Source: Dermatemys mawii | Lineage: Eukaryota > Chordata > Testudines > Dermatemydidae | DNA: 64,000 nucleotides | Reading direction: 5' to 3' | NCBI GenBank assembly: GCA_007922305.1 | Contig: ML677333.1 | Location: 15,336,676 to 15,400,675, forward strand | In this document: positions 35,415-46,701 of the stretch, one piece after another | Position numbering within the stretch: position 1 is the first letter of the stretch | Layout of the letters: every line of letters starts with the position of its first letter | Translations under genes and position numbers: made by a program | The notes under the pieces: model-generated | Told to the model about the DNA's origin: nothing | What the model saw: only the letters and a program-made list of their open reading frames with translations | Database searches by the model: none

Positions 35415-35478
35415 CATAGGCCGCGGGCCGGATCCAGCCCCTGGGCTGTAGTTTGGAAATCCCTGGTTTAATGCATAG
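35366..35478. repeat. Tandem duplication of 59-bp period across the transposon right junction
   Basis: The stretch from GGGCCGGATCCAGCCC through the transposon end and into the flank (...CCCTGGTTTAATGCATAG) occurs at 35366-35418 and again at 35425-35478, nearly identical. The duplicated unit joins the last 41 bp of the element to its target duplication and a few bases of SINE. It therefore arose after the insertion. Confidence 0.9.
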
Positions 35479-35735
35479 GGAACTGGAGTGGGAATAAGGA
35501 GACTGGGATTCTGTTCATAGCATGGCCACTGACCTGCTGGGTGATCTTGAGCAAATCAGTTGATTGGTCTGTGCCTCTTTCCTCTTCCACCCTTTACCTC
35601 TTTAGATGGAAAGCTCCCCAGGAGACAGTCTTCCACTATGTGTATGTACAGTGCTTTGCCCAGTGGGGTCCTGATCTCAGGTTGAGGTTTCTTAGTGATA
35701 TCATGATATAAATAATTATACTAATAAGGAGAAAA

Positions 35736-36594
35736 AAAGTTAGAAGAGGGAAAGCAAGACTATGTATCGTGTGTCTGTGTGTGATATTTACAACTCAAAA
35801 CACAATGTGGCAGGTCCTTTCTATCAGTCCATTTTTTGTCTTTTTGATATCTGTACTTTCAACATTATATTCTCTGCTAATCTTTACATAAAGCTCTGTG
35901 ACCTTCATTCTGCAAATGTACTGTGTTTTCCTTTGCACAAAAGAATGACTAGTCTAGACTTGCAATTGATACATTAATGAAGCTATGCCTGAAGAGGTGT
36001 GACATGAACACAATATTCAGGCAATACAAAAGAAAAGTTAATAGGAAATATGCATGGAGTTCTGTTTAGTCAGGTGATAAGAAACAATCAGAGAAAGATT
36101 ATTACCTGGAAGGATTTCTGCTATTCTGCAGAAAAATCCAAAGAAGAAAATCTCATTTAAAACACACAAATTAGTATAATTTAAAACAGAATTACTCAGG
36201 ATGAGGTATTCTGCTCAGACATCTGAATATTTTGTGGTACTGTGAAGATGGAAATTGTAACTTTTGAATATTTCCCTATCTTTGAAGAAGATGTTGGTTA
36301 ATGAAAAGCTAATGTATCCTTTGACATAACTCAGAAGAATCATCAGCTTTTGCAACTGGCTCACTTTTGTGGGAAAGGGGGTAGGTCCTCAGGCTGCTAG
36401 CCAGACTGCAAACCTCCTGAAATACCGTATAAAAAATCCATTGTGGTGCATGTAGTCAGACACACACAACTTCGGCTGTTAGAGGATGAAAAGACTTCTT
36501 CTGTGTTGTAAAATATACAGTCTGAAATGTACTGTCATTAAAATTGAGGTCTAGTTTTTCATAATTATTTTTTATTTTCTGGCTTGCAGTGGTC
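35736..36594. other. Unassigned AT-rich DNA
   Basis: No gene or repeat family is recognised. Confidence 0.4.
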
Positions 36595-36705
36595 TCAGAC
36601 AGGATCATAGCCACATAGCTAGGTGTGGTACAAACACTTAGGAAGACAGGCTCCCTGCCATAAAGAGCTTTATGTCAGGCAAATTAGAAGTCACGAAGAA
36701 GCTGA
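36595..36705 (-). repeat. Fragment of MIR/L2-type repeat
   Basis: Text 'catagctaggtgtggtacaaacacttaggaagacaggctccctgccataaagagcttta' resembles the 'gtacaaacac...acagtccctgccccaaagagcttac' segment of the L2-like tail family, in the same sense as 32706-32960. Confidence 0.4.
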
Positions 36706-37217
36706 CACTGTTAACGAACCAATCTCTCAGCGCTCAAGACTATTTTAAAATGGTTCTGAACATCATTGGAGGCATTATATGGCTTTGTTTGCAAACAATT
36801 GTGTTTTTAAAATATTGAATATGCTGCAAGACTTCACCAGCAGTGCCTGAAAGTTTAAACCAAAAAATGAGCCTGCACACCAACTGGAGTAAATCGAAAT
36901 GAACCCAGATATTAAAGGCCTGATTAAACTGAACATGTGTCCAGACTCTGTGAGACAGATTTTCAAATGCCATCACAAATTGGTTTCCATGCCTTGTTTA
37001 GATTCCTGTTACAGAGAAGCAGGACATGCTTTCAGCTGTCCTGGGTCCCCATTTTGGAGTTGCTCTGAATACAAAATCTCCTATCCTGTCCTGCCCCAGT
37101 AGTTTAGTTTCATTTAACAAATGTTGCACAGATCTTCACATTCTCTTACAATTGTTATATACATATTATTTTGATGCAGACTTTTTGCAATGATTATTTA
37201 TATTTTCCTACATAAAT
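36706..37217. other. Unassigned DNA
   Basis: No gene or repeat family is recognised. Confidence 0.4.
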
Positions 37218-37500
37218 AGAAGAAACCTAAGAGTGACCATGCTGGGTCAGACCAAATGTTCAGCTAGTCCAGTATCCTGTCTTCTGACTATGACCAGTGC
37301 CAGATATTTCAGAGGGAATGAACAGAGTAAGGCAATTTTGAGCAATCCATCTCTGTTGTCTAGTCCCAGCTTCTGGAAGTTGGAGGTTTAGGGACACCTG
37401 GAGCACAGGGTTGCAGCCTTGACCATCCTGGCTAATAGCCATTGATGGACCTATCCTCCATGAATGTATCTAATTCTTTTTTTGAACCCAGTTATTTTAC
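37218..37500 (-). repeat. CR1 LINE 3' end, minus strand
   Basis: Starts 'agaaacctaagagtgaccatgctgggtcagaccaaatg', then 'cagtatcctgtcttctgactatgaccagtgccag'. It runs to 'ctggctaatagccattgatggacctatcctccatgaatgtatctaattctttttttgaaccc', the reverse of the CR1 3' untranslated region also seen at 12800-13060 and 20861-21226. Confidence 0.85.
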
Positions 37501-37748
37501 TAGAATGTGATATACTGACTAATGAGGTGCTATTAGTACAATAACCTAAATGCCCTCTTTTGAATTTAAACCACTCTACTAATATATACAGTTGGTCAAA
37601 TAAGTCCTGGTTACTATTTTAGTCCTCCTTCCTGCTCATGTATCATTCATAAACCAATGTGAATTTCTGTTAATATATTTTGTATTCACCAAATAATTCT
37701 TGTGAACAAATTTCAATTTGTGGAATGTGAGGTGTTCATGACACGTTC

Positions 37749-38087
37749 ACTTAGATCAGGGCTCTCCAAACTATAGCCTGAGGGCTGGATCCGGCACGCG
37801 GGTTTGATTTGTCCGGCCCTCCAGCTGAGCAGGCACGTGGAGAAGTTGCCGCTGTCTCCCTCTGCACTCCACCACATGAGCTGCTGCCCGCAGCCCCATG
37901 TGCGGAGAGGTGAGTGCCCCTGCGGCTGTGGCTGGAGGAGTAAAAAGGGGGGGGGCAGCGGGCGGAGGAGCAAAGGGGGGGAATTTTGCATATATTGAAT
38001 ATTTTCACAGTTGCTTCGGCCTGCGAAGCCCCTTCAAAAATCTAATATGGCCCTCGTCTCATAAAGTTTGGAGACCCCAACTTAGAT
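37749..38087 (-). mobile_element. hAT-type MITE with exact 8-bp target duplication, family K, copy 2
   Basis: The element spans 37757-38079 (323 bp). ACTTAGAT at 37749-37756 is repeated exactly at 38080-38087. The left end is CAGGGCTCTCCAAACT and the reversed right end is TGGGGTCTCCAAACT, one base shorter. The internal text 'ggctggatccgg' and 'gccccttcaaaaatctaatatggccc' matches family K copy 1 in reverse orientation. A poly-G tract and GGAGGAG words fill the core. Non-coding. Confidence 0.9.
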
Positions 38088-38116
38088 TATTTGCTGTGCC
38101 TTACGTACAGCGTGTA

Positions 38117-38620
38117 ATGGTTAAGGCTGCGAGTTTGTCACAGAGATCGTGGATTCAGTGACTTTCCATGACCTCTGTGACTTCTGCAGGGGCCGGTGTG
38201 CCTGGCTCGGGGGCAGCTCAGGCAGCCCCTGTGCCAGTCGTCCTGGCTGCTGCTGGAGCAGTTTAGACCCCACCGTGTCCCCCTCCCCCTGCCCCGTCCC
38301 AGCAGTAGCTTGGATGTAGGAGGGAGCAAGGGGTTGGGGCATGGGACAGGGTGAGGCAGGCTCTGGGCGGCGCTTACCTGGGGGGCTCCCCAGAAGCAGT
38401 GACATCCCCCCTGCTCAGCTGCTAGGCAGAGGCATGGACAGGCAGTTCTGTGGGTTGCCTCTACCCAGAGCGCTGGCTTCATCGCTCCCATTGGCCAGGA
38501 ACTGCAGCCAATGGGAGCTGCAGGGCTGCTGCCTGCAGGTGGAGGCAGCCACAGAGCTGCTTGGCCAGACCTCCGCCCAGCAGCTGAGCAAGGGGGTTGT
38601 CGCTGCTTCACAGACCATTT
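38117..38620. mobile_element. GC-rich non-autonomous DNA transposon, partial
   Basis: The left part reads 'ggttaaggctgcgagtttgtcacagagatcgtggattcagtgactttccatgacctctgtgac', in which 'gtcacagag' and 'ctctgtgac' form an inverted repeat. The inside contains 'gctcccattggccaggaactgcagccaatgggagc', another strong inverted repeat at about 38486-38520. Both are hallmarks of a GC-rich MITE that I associate with turtle genomes. The right terminus is not identified. Overlapping frames on both strands, up to 157 codons, are composition effects. Confidence 0.5.
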
Positions 38621-38804
38621 GTTTGCACTGCAAATAGTTGCTTGTTGTACAAATGTGATTTATGTATGAAGTACACACTGAATATGCAGATATAGCTATG
38701 GTGCCAGTTTGGAAATTTGGACAGAAAACAATTGTTCTTCAGGCTGATCTTCTGATATCACTCATCATTTACCTCCAAATAATATTTTCAGGCTTTCTCT
38801 TACA

Positions 38805-39147
38805 GAGCTGCTGGCCGAGGGCCCAGCTCTGAAGGCAGCAGTGCAGAAGTAAGAGTGGTAATACCCTACTATGCCATGCTTACTTTTCCCAACCTGAAGC
38901 TGCCACTCTCCAGCTGCCCAGCTCTGAAGCCACCATCATCAGCAGTGCAGAGGTAAGCGTAGCAGTACTGCAACCCCTCCCCCACAATAACTTTGCAACC
39001 CCCCTCTTTCCCAAATCCTTTTTGGGACCTCCTGCAATTACACCACCGTGAAATCTCATATTTAAATTTCTGAAATCATGAAATGTACAATTTTTAAATC
39101 CTATGTCCTTAAAATTGACCAAAATTGGCCATGAATTTGGTAAGGCC
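38805..39147 (-). mobile_element. Palindromic DNA transposon, family E, copy 2 (partial)
   Basis: Read in reverse, it opens GGCCTTACCAAATTCATGGCC, then 'atttcagaaatttaaatatgagatttcacgg', then the GC-rich 'cacttctgcac' part. This is the same order as 2198-2575 and the right half of 43559-44293. The GC-rich side ends abruptly near 38805. Confidence 0.65.
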
Positions 39148-39969
39148 ATAATCATGGTGGATGATTATAATTTTCCTGAATGAATGTAGTGATATACTTA
39201 ATACATTGCTGTTGGACAAACAAGCAGGGAAGCAACACAATAGATCGAGAAGCAACCTCTGAACAATTGGAGAGGCAACTACAGGACATAGGCATACTTC
39301 CAGGCTCCTGGGCAAAGTGACACAACTTCTTTTGCCAGGCTGGGAAACTAACAGATCAAAATGCTATAAACAGTTAAAAAGCACTTACCAGGAGAGAAGG
39401 GATGTCAATTGTCAGGGCCTTTTTCTGCTGACAACAAACTGAGATGGAAAAGAATCACAGGTCCAGGAGGAGTGTGTGAAATCATTTGTGGTTTTCCTTG
39501 GTTATCAGGAAATGGTAAGCCTTAGGGAAAGGCATGTACACATGTACACTGTTCACTGTTTTAAGATCTGTTTTATTTGACCTGTTTTTGCTCTAAACAA
39601 ACCATATTTTGCTTTGAGAGAGCTATTTGGCCACTGGTTAGCACTGTCAATCCTTTAGGGCACAGAACTGCAGGCACTGAACTTAAGTCAGATCTACTGA
39701 CCTAATCATGGTAGATCACAGAGGACAGCAGCCCAAGGCCCAGTCTGAGAGTGGAAGAAGCACGGGATTCCACCCTGAGACAGGTGACAGCTCAAGTCCT
39801 GAGAGGGGATGCAACTGGAGAGAGGGGACAAGGGAAAAACTAAAGTGTTTTCTAGATCATGTTTAATTTGTCATTCTCTGGCTTCCTTAGAACTGAGAAT
39901 CTCTTTGCAAGTTTCAGTACACTGTTCACCATTCTTTCTAGGTGACCAGGCTATCCTTTTATATTTGTC
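39148..39969. other. Unassigned DNA
   Basis: About 0.8 kb, moderately GC-richer than the AT-rich background. No recognised gene or repeat. It might be LTR- or element-derived, but I see no termini. Confidence 0.35.
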
Positions 39970-40282
39970 TTAGGGTATGCCTACACTACCTGCTGAATTG
40001 GTGGGTAGCGATCGATCCATCAGGGGTCGATATATTGCGTCTAGTCTAAACATGCTAACTCGATCCCCAAGCACTCTCCCATTGACTCTTGTATTCCACC
40101 ACCGTGAGAGATGCAGGCAGAGTCGACGGGGGAGCAGCAGCAGTTGACTCACTCACTGTGTAAAGATGCCTTGGTAAGTGGATCTAAGTACACTGACTTC
40201 AGCTACGTTATTCTCCTAGCTGAAGTTGTATATCTTAGATCGACACCCCTCCCACCACTTCACAAAGTACAGATAGGCCTAA
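39970..40282 (+). mobile_element. Inverted-repeat MITE, family A, copy 2
   Basis: The left end is GGGTATGCCTACACT at 39973. The reversed right end is GGCCTATCTGTACT, ending at 40279. The flanks are TTA on the left and TAA on the right, the kind of target Harbinger-type transposases use, although the two do not match exactly. Internal text ('agctgaagttgtatatcttagatcgac') matches family A copy 1 in opposite orientation. Non-coding. Confidence 0.6.
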
Positions 40283-42929
40283 GACTAAATCTCCTATCTC
40301 CACTTCCTACTCAATGCACTCTAGACTCTACTAGTCATTTAGTAACTTTCTGTTTAACTGCCCCATCCTTCCCCATTGAAATAAAAGTCCTTCTCCATTT
40401 TGCCAACATCTTCAATTGAGTAACATCAGGCCTAATATGTCTCACTTACCTCATATGCCACGTTTTCCTGAAAGTTGTATAGTCTGGCATCTTGACTCTT
40501 GTCATCAGTGTACTGAAAAAATCAACACTGTCTGCACAAGTGCTCCCCATAGAAGATGTTATCAAGGAAGTACCACATTTTGCACTGCTTGCAAATCATA
40601 AAATCTGTTTCCCTTTCGAGGTTTGTAATTCCTCAGACTCGTATCTCTTTTAACCTGCATAAACACTGAAGAGGAGAGAAAAGAAACAAGTGAAAGACAG
40701 TGAATCAGTCAATAATCCCCCCATATAGCCACAGAAAATGATCACCAGCTGTAGCCCAATTAAACTCAACAATTTAACAGTGCACTAGCATTCACAGGAG
40801 ACTATACACATATACGCACTGTATACCCAGCCAAACCACTTTCATACAAACTGTGAAGATTTACATATAAAAAGCACACTTCTCCTCAGGAGTCTAACAT
40901 TTGGTTAGAGCTCTTCAAATACAAAAGAAGGATGAAAAGGAAGAGAAAAGTCAATGAAACACTGTGCAAGGAGAGCCAATTAGTAAGTAAATCCACACTG
41001 TTTCTTGAACATAAAAATATAACCAGCATCTGTTAATAAAAGAGGTAGCTTAACAGGTGTTCATAAGAGAATGCTCACTTATAATTTACCTACAGGTTAA
41101 CCATTTGAACGGTCACATTAAACAAGGCACATTTAGAGCTAACTTGGTCTTTCCTCCCCAGTTCAATGCTCTTGTATTCTGGTTTATGACCCCTCCATGA
41201 GGAATGGAGTTATTCCTAATATATGCCTTGTTTCACTTGGTCATTTTAATAGCCATGCCTTTTCCAACTTTGTTTTTATAGATATCATTATCTAGACGCC
41301 AGGCTGCATTTGAACTCCTTCTTATTCCCCAGCGTGGGCTTGTAGCCCAAGTCACAATTTAGCCCTCAATGGCTGGAGTTGGGCAGAAGCTTCCTCTGCA
41401 AGTATTTTTACAGAACTCCAATACTGGACAATTTTATATCTTCCTGTGAAGCATATGGTCCTAACTACTGTAGACAGAATCCTGTATTTGATAGACCATC
41501 CCTATGTTAGGGATTCCGTGTGTGCAAAAGACTAAACTGACAATCTTTGGTATGGCTAGGACAACATCCATCAATTTCAGTTAGTCAATAACAAAAAATA
41601 GCAATGCCTTTACTAACTGGGTGCACAGCACTGACATGCTTCTCGCTTGCCGACAAGGGGCACGGACGCCCCTCCTCACACACTGGCTTTCTACCTTGGA
41701 TTTTCTGCTTGTTACAACCTGATGAATAAACATACTTTTTTTCTCTCTCTTTCTGAAGAGTCTTAGTAGACTGATTACATGGTTACCCTCATTGAATAGT
41801 ACGTTACTTCATGAATAGTTCCATTCAGTTCAATGGGAATTCTTATGGGGTAAAGAGGTACTCAACATGATCAAGGTTGGCAGAATGGATCCCTTAGCTA
41901 CTAAGAATAAATGTCTCAAGCATTAGAGCAAGAAAAGTAAATGCTACCTTAGTTTTTGGTCAAAGATTCCCCTGTTCCCTTATGCTTCAACCTTTTCTTC
42001 CCTACCTGTTCCAGTCAACATTCTTCCATTCTGAAAAGATTAAAAAACATAAAGGGAAGCCCATACAGGCTGCCACCTATGGCCCTGTGTCTTTAAAGGA
42101 CTGCTTCCTCCTCTAGCCAAGACGAGCTTCACAGGAGTATGCTCCACTAAAGTATATTGCCCACTGTTAGCAGCAGCTGATTCTGAGCCTAGCCCCCCTC
42201 TCTCCACTGCATACCAGCCAAGACTTAGAGGAGCAGCAACAGTGGCCAGGGACAAGAGTGACTCTCCAGTGCAGCTCCAGTCTGACCACACACACCTAGG
42301 TTCTGGATTTTAGGATCCCACTGTCTGCACCGGTGGCAGCAGCCAGGGTAGGAAACTCCCACTCCAATGTGGTTGGGACCTGGAAATCCCCATCTCTAGA
42401 AATGGCTTTTTGGGATCTCTGCCCCTTTAAGGGAGCCTAGTGCCATGTCACTGTGCTAGTCAAAATGTCTAGTGCTGGACTTGACATTAATTGTCCACTC
42501 TTTCTTCATTTGAAGTCAAATGCAAAGCTGCCACTGATTTTTTCCAAACTGGAATTTACGCACCTTCTTTCACAAGGCTGGTCTCTAACTAGAATATTCT
42601 GTGTACGCCTTTAATTTAACAAGATTGGCACTGTTCAGGGCTAGATGCACTTCTGATCCCCTCAGCTCTCTCGCTCTCTCTCTCTCTCCCTCTCTCTCTT
42701 TGAGTGCATACCCTCCAAGTATTAGGCTTCACACCTTTACTCAGATGCGGTGGCATTTTGTGCTTCTTCCACTCTCAGATGGGGAGCTGGGCTACAGCCC
42801 CTGTGTACCAACTCTGACTGCTCACCAGGTCTCACTGGAGTTGGTTGCCTGTAGTCTTCCCTTTGGGAGCTGTGACCAGTGTGAACACAGAGAGCCAGAA
42901 CAGCCTCTTAAAATAAAGTATTTTTTAAT
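40283..42929. other. Mostly unassigned DNA
   Basis: About 2.6 kb without a supported gene. A CT-rich low-complexity stretch lies at about 42660-42705. The segment 42050-42440 is GC-richer but has no recognised structure. Confidence 0.4.
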
Positions 42930-43149
42930 CTTAACTGCACTGTTTCCTCTAAGCTGTGCGCGTGTGCGTGCACACACAGATCCTAAACCCCATGCACATG
43001 ACGAAACACAACACACACAAAAATTTGCACAGAAGCACAAAAATTTGCACAGAAGAATTTTTTTGCACACATAGCCTGTCAAAATTTGCACAGAATAAAT
43101 TTTTTGTGCACGTGGCCTGTCAAAAATTAGAGGGAACATTGCTTAACAG
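42930..43149. mobile_element. Small hAT-type MITE (204 bp)
   Basis: The element spans 42938-43141. The left end is CACTGTTTCCTCTAAG and the reversed right end is CAATGTTCCCTCTAAT, agreeing at most positions. Flanking octamers CTTAACTG (42930-42937) and CTTAACAG (43142-43149) match at 7 of 8. The interior has three 'aaaatttgcacagaa' direct repeats (about 43020-43095) and two 'ggcctgtcaaaa' words or close variants. Non-coding. Confidence 0.8.
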
Positions 43150-43558
43150 TAGGAGCAAAGCATAACAAGAAAAAAATCGATTTTAACTCATAACCATTTC
43201 CACGCATAACTGTTTTCCCTAAGGCTTTGGTAGGCCCAACTTCTCCCAGGCCTTCTTACTTCTGAGGACTGGGTTCAGTCTGCTTCCCTTTAGTCCTTGT
43301 GTCTCCCCTGTGTTTCAGGGGTTCTCTGTTTACCACTCCCAAAGTCTCTTGTCTAAAGGCCCCCTCTGGGTTTTCAAGTAGAGCTAGTCAGAAATGTTTT
43401 TCCCATCCTGCATCAGGACAAAACTGAAAACTTTTGAAATGTTTCAGCAAGCAACACCCAGAATAGTCACCTTCTACATAGTGTCTTCACCACCACATTC
43501 TAGAATTAGTCAGTCTCTGTCTCTCTCTGCTCTAATGAATATTTAGTAATTTATACAT
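43150..43558. other. Unassigned, with a possible left half of a family J element
   Basis: At 43379 'gtagagctagtcagaaatgtttttcccatcc' and 'aaaacttttgaaatgtttcag' resemble the left part of the element at 60069-60469. Its right-hand counterpart ('tttctgatgaaaaaccattctgtcaaccagc') appears at 44450-44485, beyond family E copy 3. This suggests a split element. Confidence 0.3.
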
Positions 43559-44293
43559 AGGGTCCTACCAAATTCACAGTCCATTTTGGTCAATTTCATG
43601 GCCATAGCATTTTAAAAATCATAAATTTCATCATTTGAGCTATTTCAATCGCACACTTCATGGTGGTGTAATTGTAGGGGTCATGACCCAAAAAGGAGTT
43701 GTGGCTGGTCGCAAGGTTATCGTAGGGTGGGAGGTTGCGTTACTGCTATCCTTACCTCTGCGCTGCTGCTGCTGGAGGCAGCACTTCCTGTAGAGCTGGG
43801 CAGTTGGAGAGTGGGGGCTGTTGGACAAGCACTTGGCTCTGAAATACAGTGTCCCCCCGGGAACGGTGTAGAAGTAAGGGTGGCAATACCATACCATGCC
43901 ACCCTTATTTCTGCGCTGGTGCCTGCAGAGCTGGACCCTCAGTCAGCAGCCACCACTCTCCAGATGCCCAACCCTGAAAGCAGCAGCGCAGAAGTAAGGG
44001 TGGCATGATATGGTATTGCCACCCTTACTTCTGCACTGCTGGTGGCAGAGCACTGTTCTTCAGAGCTGGGCACTCGGCCAGCAGCCAGAACTCTCCAGCT
44101 GCCCAGCTCTGAACGCAGACCAGAAGTAAGGGCAGCAATTCTGCAACTCCCCTGCAACTCCCTTTTGGGCCAGGATCCCCAATCTGAGAGACTTTTCTCG
44201 TTAAATCTGTATAGAATAGGGTAAAAACACATATTGATCAGATTTCACAGTCCATGATGAGTTTGCCTTGGCTGTGAATTTGGTAGGGCTCAG
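43559..44293. mobile_element. Full palindromic DNA transposon, family E, copy 3
   Basis: The left end is GGGTCCTACCAAATTCACAG and the reversed right end is GAGCCCTACCAAATTCACAG. The AT-rich arms are followed by a GC-rich core made of forward and reverse copies of 'gcagaagtaagggtggca' (about 43865, 43988, 44017 and 44120). A near-perfect hairpin lies at 43988-44034 with 18-bp arms and an 11-bp loop. No target duplication is convincing. Non-coding; open frames inside are palindrome-derived. Confidence 0.7.
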
Positions 44294-46396
44294 TTTACAC
44301 ACAGTGGAACAGCTACAACAGGAGACATTAAGAAAGACCCACATCAACATGATCAATGGCTTGGGGGAGACCCAGTTTCAAATCTTGTTCTAAATCAGGC
44401 CCTAAAACTGATGCTCACCTGTGAAAAGTTTCAGTTCTGACAAATCAGCATTTTCTGATGAAAAACCATTCTGTCAACCAGCACTAGTAACATGCAAGAA
44501 CCTTCCCCAGATTACAATTTGCAATCTCTTCTTCGGATTCCAACATACAGCCGATCTCAGGAGAGGCAAACTTCAAAGGGTATGCCTACCTTGTTCCATT
44601 AAATATCAGTGAATGGGGTAATCTGAACGCATTGTCCCCTTTCCTAAGAATCTTCATGTAACTCCTTCTGTAATTAACCCCTGCTAGTCATATAGCAAAC
44701 AATACCATAATTAAATAGAGGAACCTAACAGTCAATAAATATTGCAGGCATCTCCCACATTGTTCACAAAGATATTATGCAACATTTCACTTGTAATCAC
44801 AGTCCCTTAGCATCTTAGACTGAAATTTCCCTACAATAAGGAACTGTTTACTTGCTGGTAGGTGACAATACACCACCTATTAGGCAAAGAGATAGTCTAG
44901 CCCAGTTTCTTGCAAACTTCAGTTACTTAATTCTGATTATTTGAGACAGAGTTAAAAAGATAACCTCTTTAAACTTTCTGTATACTTGGTGGCATTATTG
45001 GCTTGCCTGTGGCTTCATTGACACTTTGTGATATTTTTAACAGCACAAGGACTTGGGAGAGGGAGCCTTGTATCTGAAGACATGAAAAACTAACAGATAG
45101 GGATTTCTTTCCTTACATTTTGTTTTTAGAATGATCTTATTCTAGGTTCTGCTGTTTCTATAAATTGATCATATCATTCTCACTTCATAATAAAATTGAC
45201 ATTTACCTGCTGGACATAATCAGCAATAGGATTTTTGCTCTCTCCTCCCTCCCCGCCATTAGCTCCTAATGCTAAAAATCACAATTGAAATTGCATTTTA
45301 TCCTTTACAGACCTCTGTTTCAGTTCATTTTAAATGACTAATTTACTTAAATAGCCTTCAATTTGCCTTGGAACTGTTTCAACTGAACATGGTAAGAAAA
45401 TAAAGGAATGTATGCAATCTATTGAAATAATTGCCCCTTAACATCTCTTAAACTATGCAGAATAGTTTTCTAGGCAGCTATAGTGCCCAGTACTCATTTT
45501 CTTCCTCTTTTTGTCCTTTGTCCTCATTCCTGTAACCGAGCCCACTGTCATCTGGTAGAAATATTTACCAGTTGGATCTGAATTGGCCTGGTAACAGTGA
45601 GAACACATCTGGAGTCTAGACTCAGCGGCTCTATGGGCAGGGTCATATCTCTGTGCTACATCAGCCCCAGCGCCTATTGCTGTTTACATAGGTGGTGTGC
45701 TGCATCATCTGTTTCAGCTGTCAGACGGATCAAGCCCCACACTCCCCCATTCCCTTCATTCTGGAGAGCCACCAAGGGAACAGGGCCCTCTCCTTCTCAC
45801 TGACCCTCCTCCTTCCAACTATTATCAGCTGGAGACAGGAAACAGGGGACCTATGGCATACACAAACAAGAGAGAGAGAGAAAAAAAATCCCCGAAACCT
45901 ATAAATTTTAGCATTATCAGTATATCAAAGCTGTGCTGTTTAAGACTATTGGATTCAGTTTAGAAGAGTACCTTTGTCTGATATATAAATGAGCCTGCAT
46001 AAAATGTATAAGTGAGAGAATAATCTCTTGGTATATGGGAAAGTATTTTCTAAATTCATTAAAAATCTATATGCTCTTCCCAGCTGTCCAAGGGAAAACA
46101 TTGATACCCTGAATCAGGAAAGCACTTAAGCATGTACCTAAGTCCCATAGCTTCAAAATTAAGCACATGCTTAAGTTCGTTTCTGAATTGGGATGCTTGC
46201 CTGGTGTGGGGTGCTTAAGGAACAGATATAAAAGAAACTTTGAAATGGCATAGTAGTAATTTATACAGCTATTGTGACAAAGGGGTTTCATGTGTTTTGC
46301 CCTGGTAGCTGCACTTTGGTGGTAAGGTGGTTTATGTTTGTGTGCGGTAGATAGATAGGGATTGTTTGGGAGGAAAGCCATTATGTAAGTGTAAGT
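44294..46396. other. Mostly unassigned AT-rich DNA
   Basis: No gene recognised. Text at 46108-46205 ('gcacttaagcatgtac...aattaagcacatgcttaagttcg') is a short inverted-repeat-like dispersed repeat. A weaker version occurs at about 56165-56220. A short AG run lies at about 45868-45882. Confidence 0.4.
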
Positions 46397-46701
46397 GGGT
46401 ATGTCTACACTGCAAAGAAAAACCCATGGCACCAAGACTCAGAGCCCCAGTCAGCTAACTTGAGCTTGCAAGGCTTCAGCTACAGGGCTAAAAACAGCAG
46501 TGTAGATGTTCCCATTCAGGCTGGAACCTGTGCTCTGAGACCCTCCCCTCTTGCTGGGTTACAGAACCTGGGCTTCAGCTGAAGTCCGAACATCTACACT
46601 GCTATTTTAGCCCCATAACCTGAGTCCCATGAGCCTGTATCAATTGACCTAGGCTCTGAGACTTGGCACCATGGGTTTTTCTTTGCAGTGTAGACATACC
46701 C
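46397..46701. mobile_element. Palindromic MITE with 33-bp perfect terminal inverted repeats
   Basis: The first 33 bp (GGGTATGTCTACACTGCAAA onward to CCCATGG) are the exact reverse complement of the last 33 bp. The similarity continues with mismatches for about 20 bp more ('caccaagactcagagccc'). The interior has a second inverted pair: 'aacagcagtgtagatgtt' against 'aacatctacactgct'. The ends match the GGGTATG(T/G)(T/C)TACACT type of 26503-27178. Flanks show no exact target duplication. Non-coding. Confidence 0.85.

Larger units (their letters stand above)
35020..35735 (+). repeat. MIR-like SINE (tRNA head, CORE, L2-like tail), split by a DNA transposon
   Basis: The left piece, about 35020-35048, carries 'ggctctgtagcttaat'. 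After the inserted element the SINE resumes at about 35471 with 'catagggaactggagtgggaataaggagactgggattctgttc' (tRNA-like part). Next comes the CORE 'ccactgacctgctgggtgatcttgagcaaatcag...ctgtgcctctttcc' at 35525-35590. The tail 'cccaggagacagtcttccac...gtacagtgctttgcccagtggggtcctgat' ends in 'atataaataattatac' at about 35732. All three parts are in the expected order. It is old and diverged. Confidence 0.7.

Noticed and set aside
34972..35471. Alanine/glycine-rich frames on both strands
   Set aside because: Derived from the GC-rich core of the MITE at 35049-35406 and its duplicated end.
38138..38611. Overlapping GC-rich frames of up to 157 codons on both strands
   Set aside because: They fall in a GC-rich non-autonomous transposon with inverted repeats; no domain and no conserved start.
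41640..41790. Possible retroviral LTR end with 'gatgaataaacatac' and a CT-rich tract
   Set aside because: No paired repeat, primer-binding site or coding region nearby. The AATAAA alone is not enough.
42601..43074. 157-codon plus-strand frame
   Set aside because: Runs through a CT-rich simple repeat and the 204-bp MITE; no domain.
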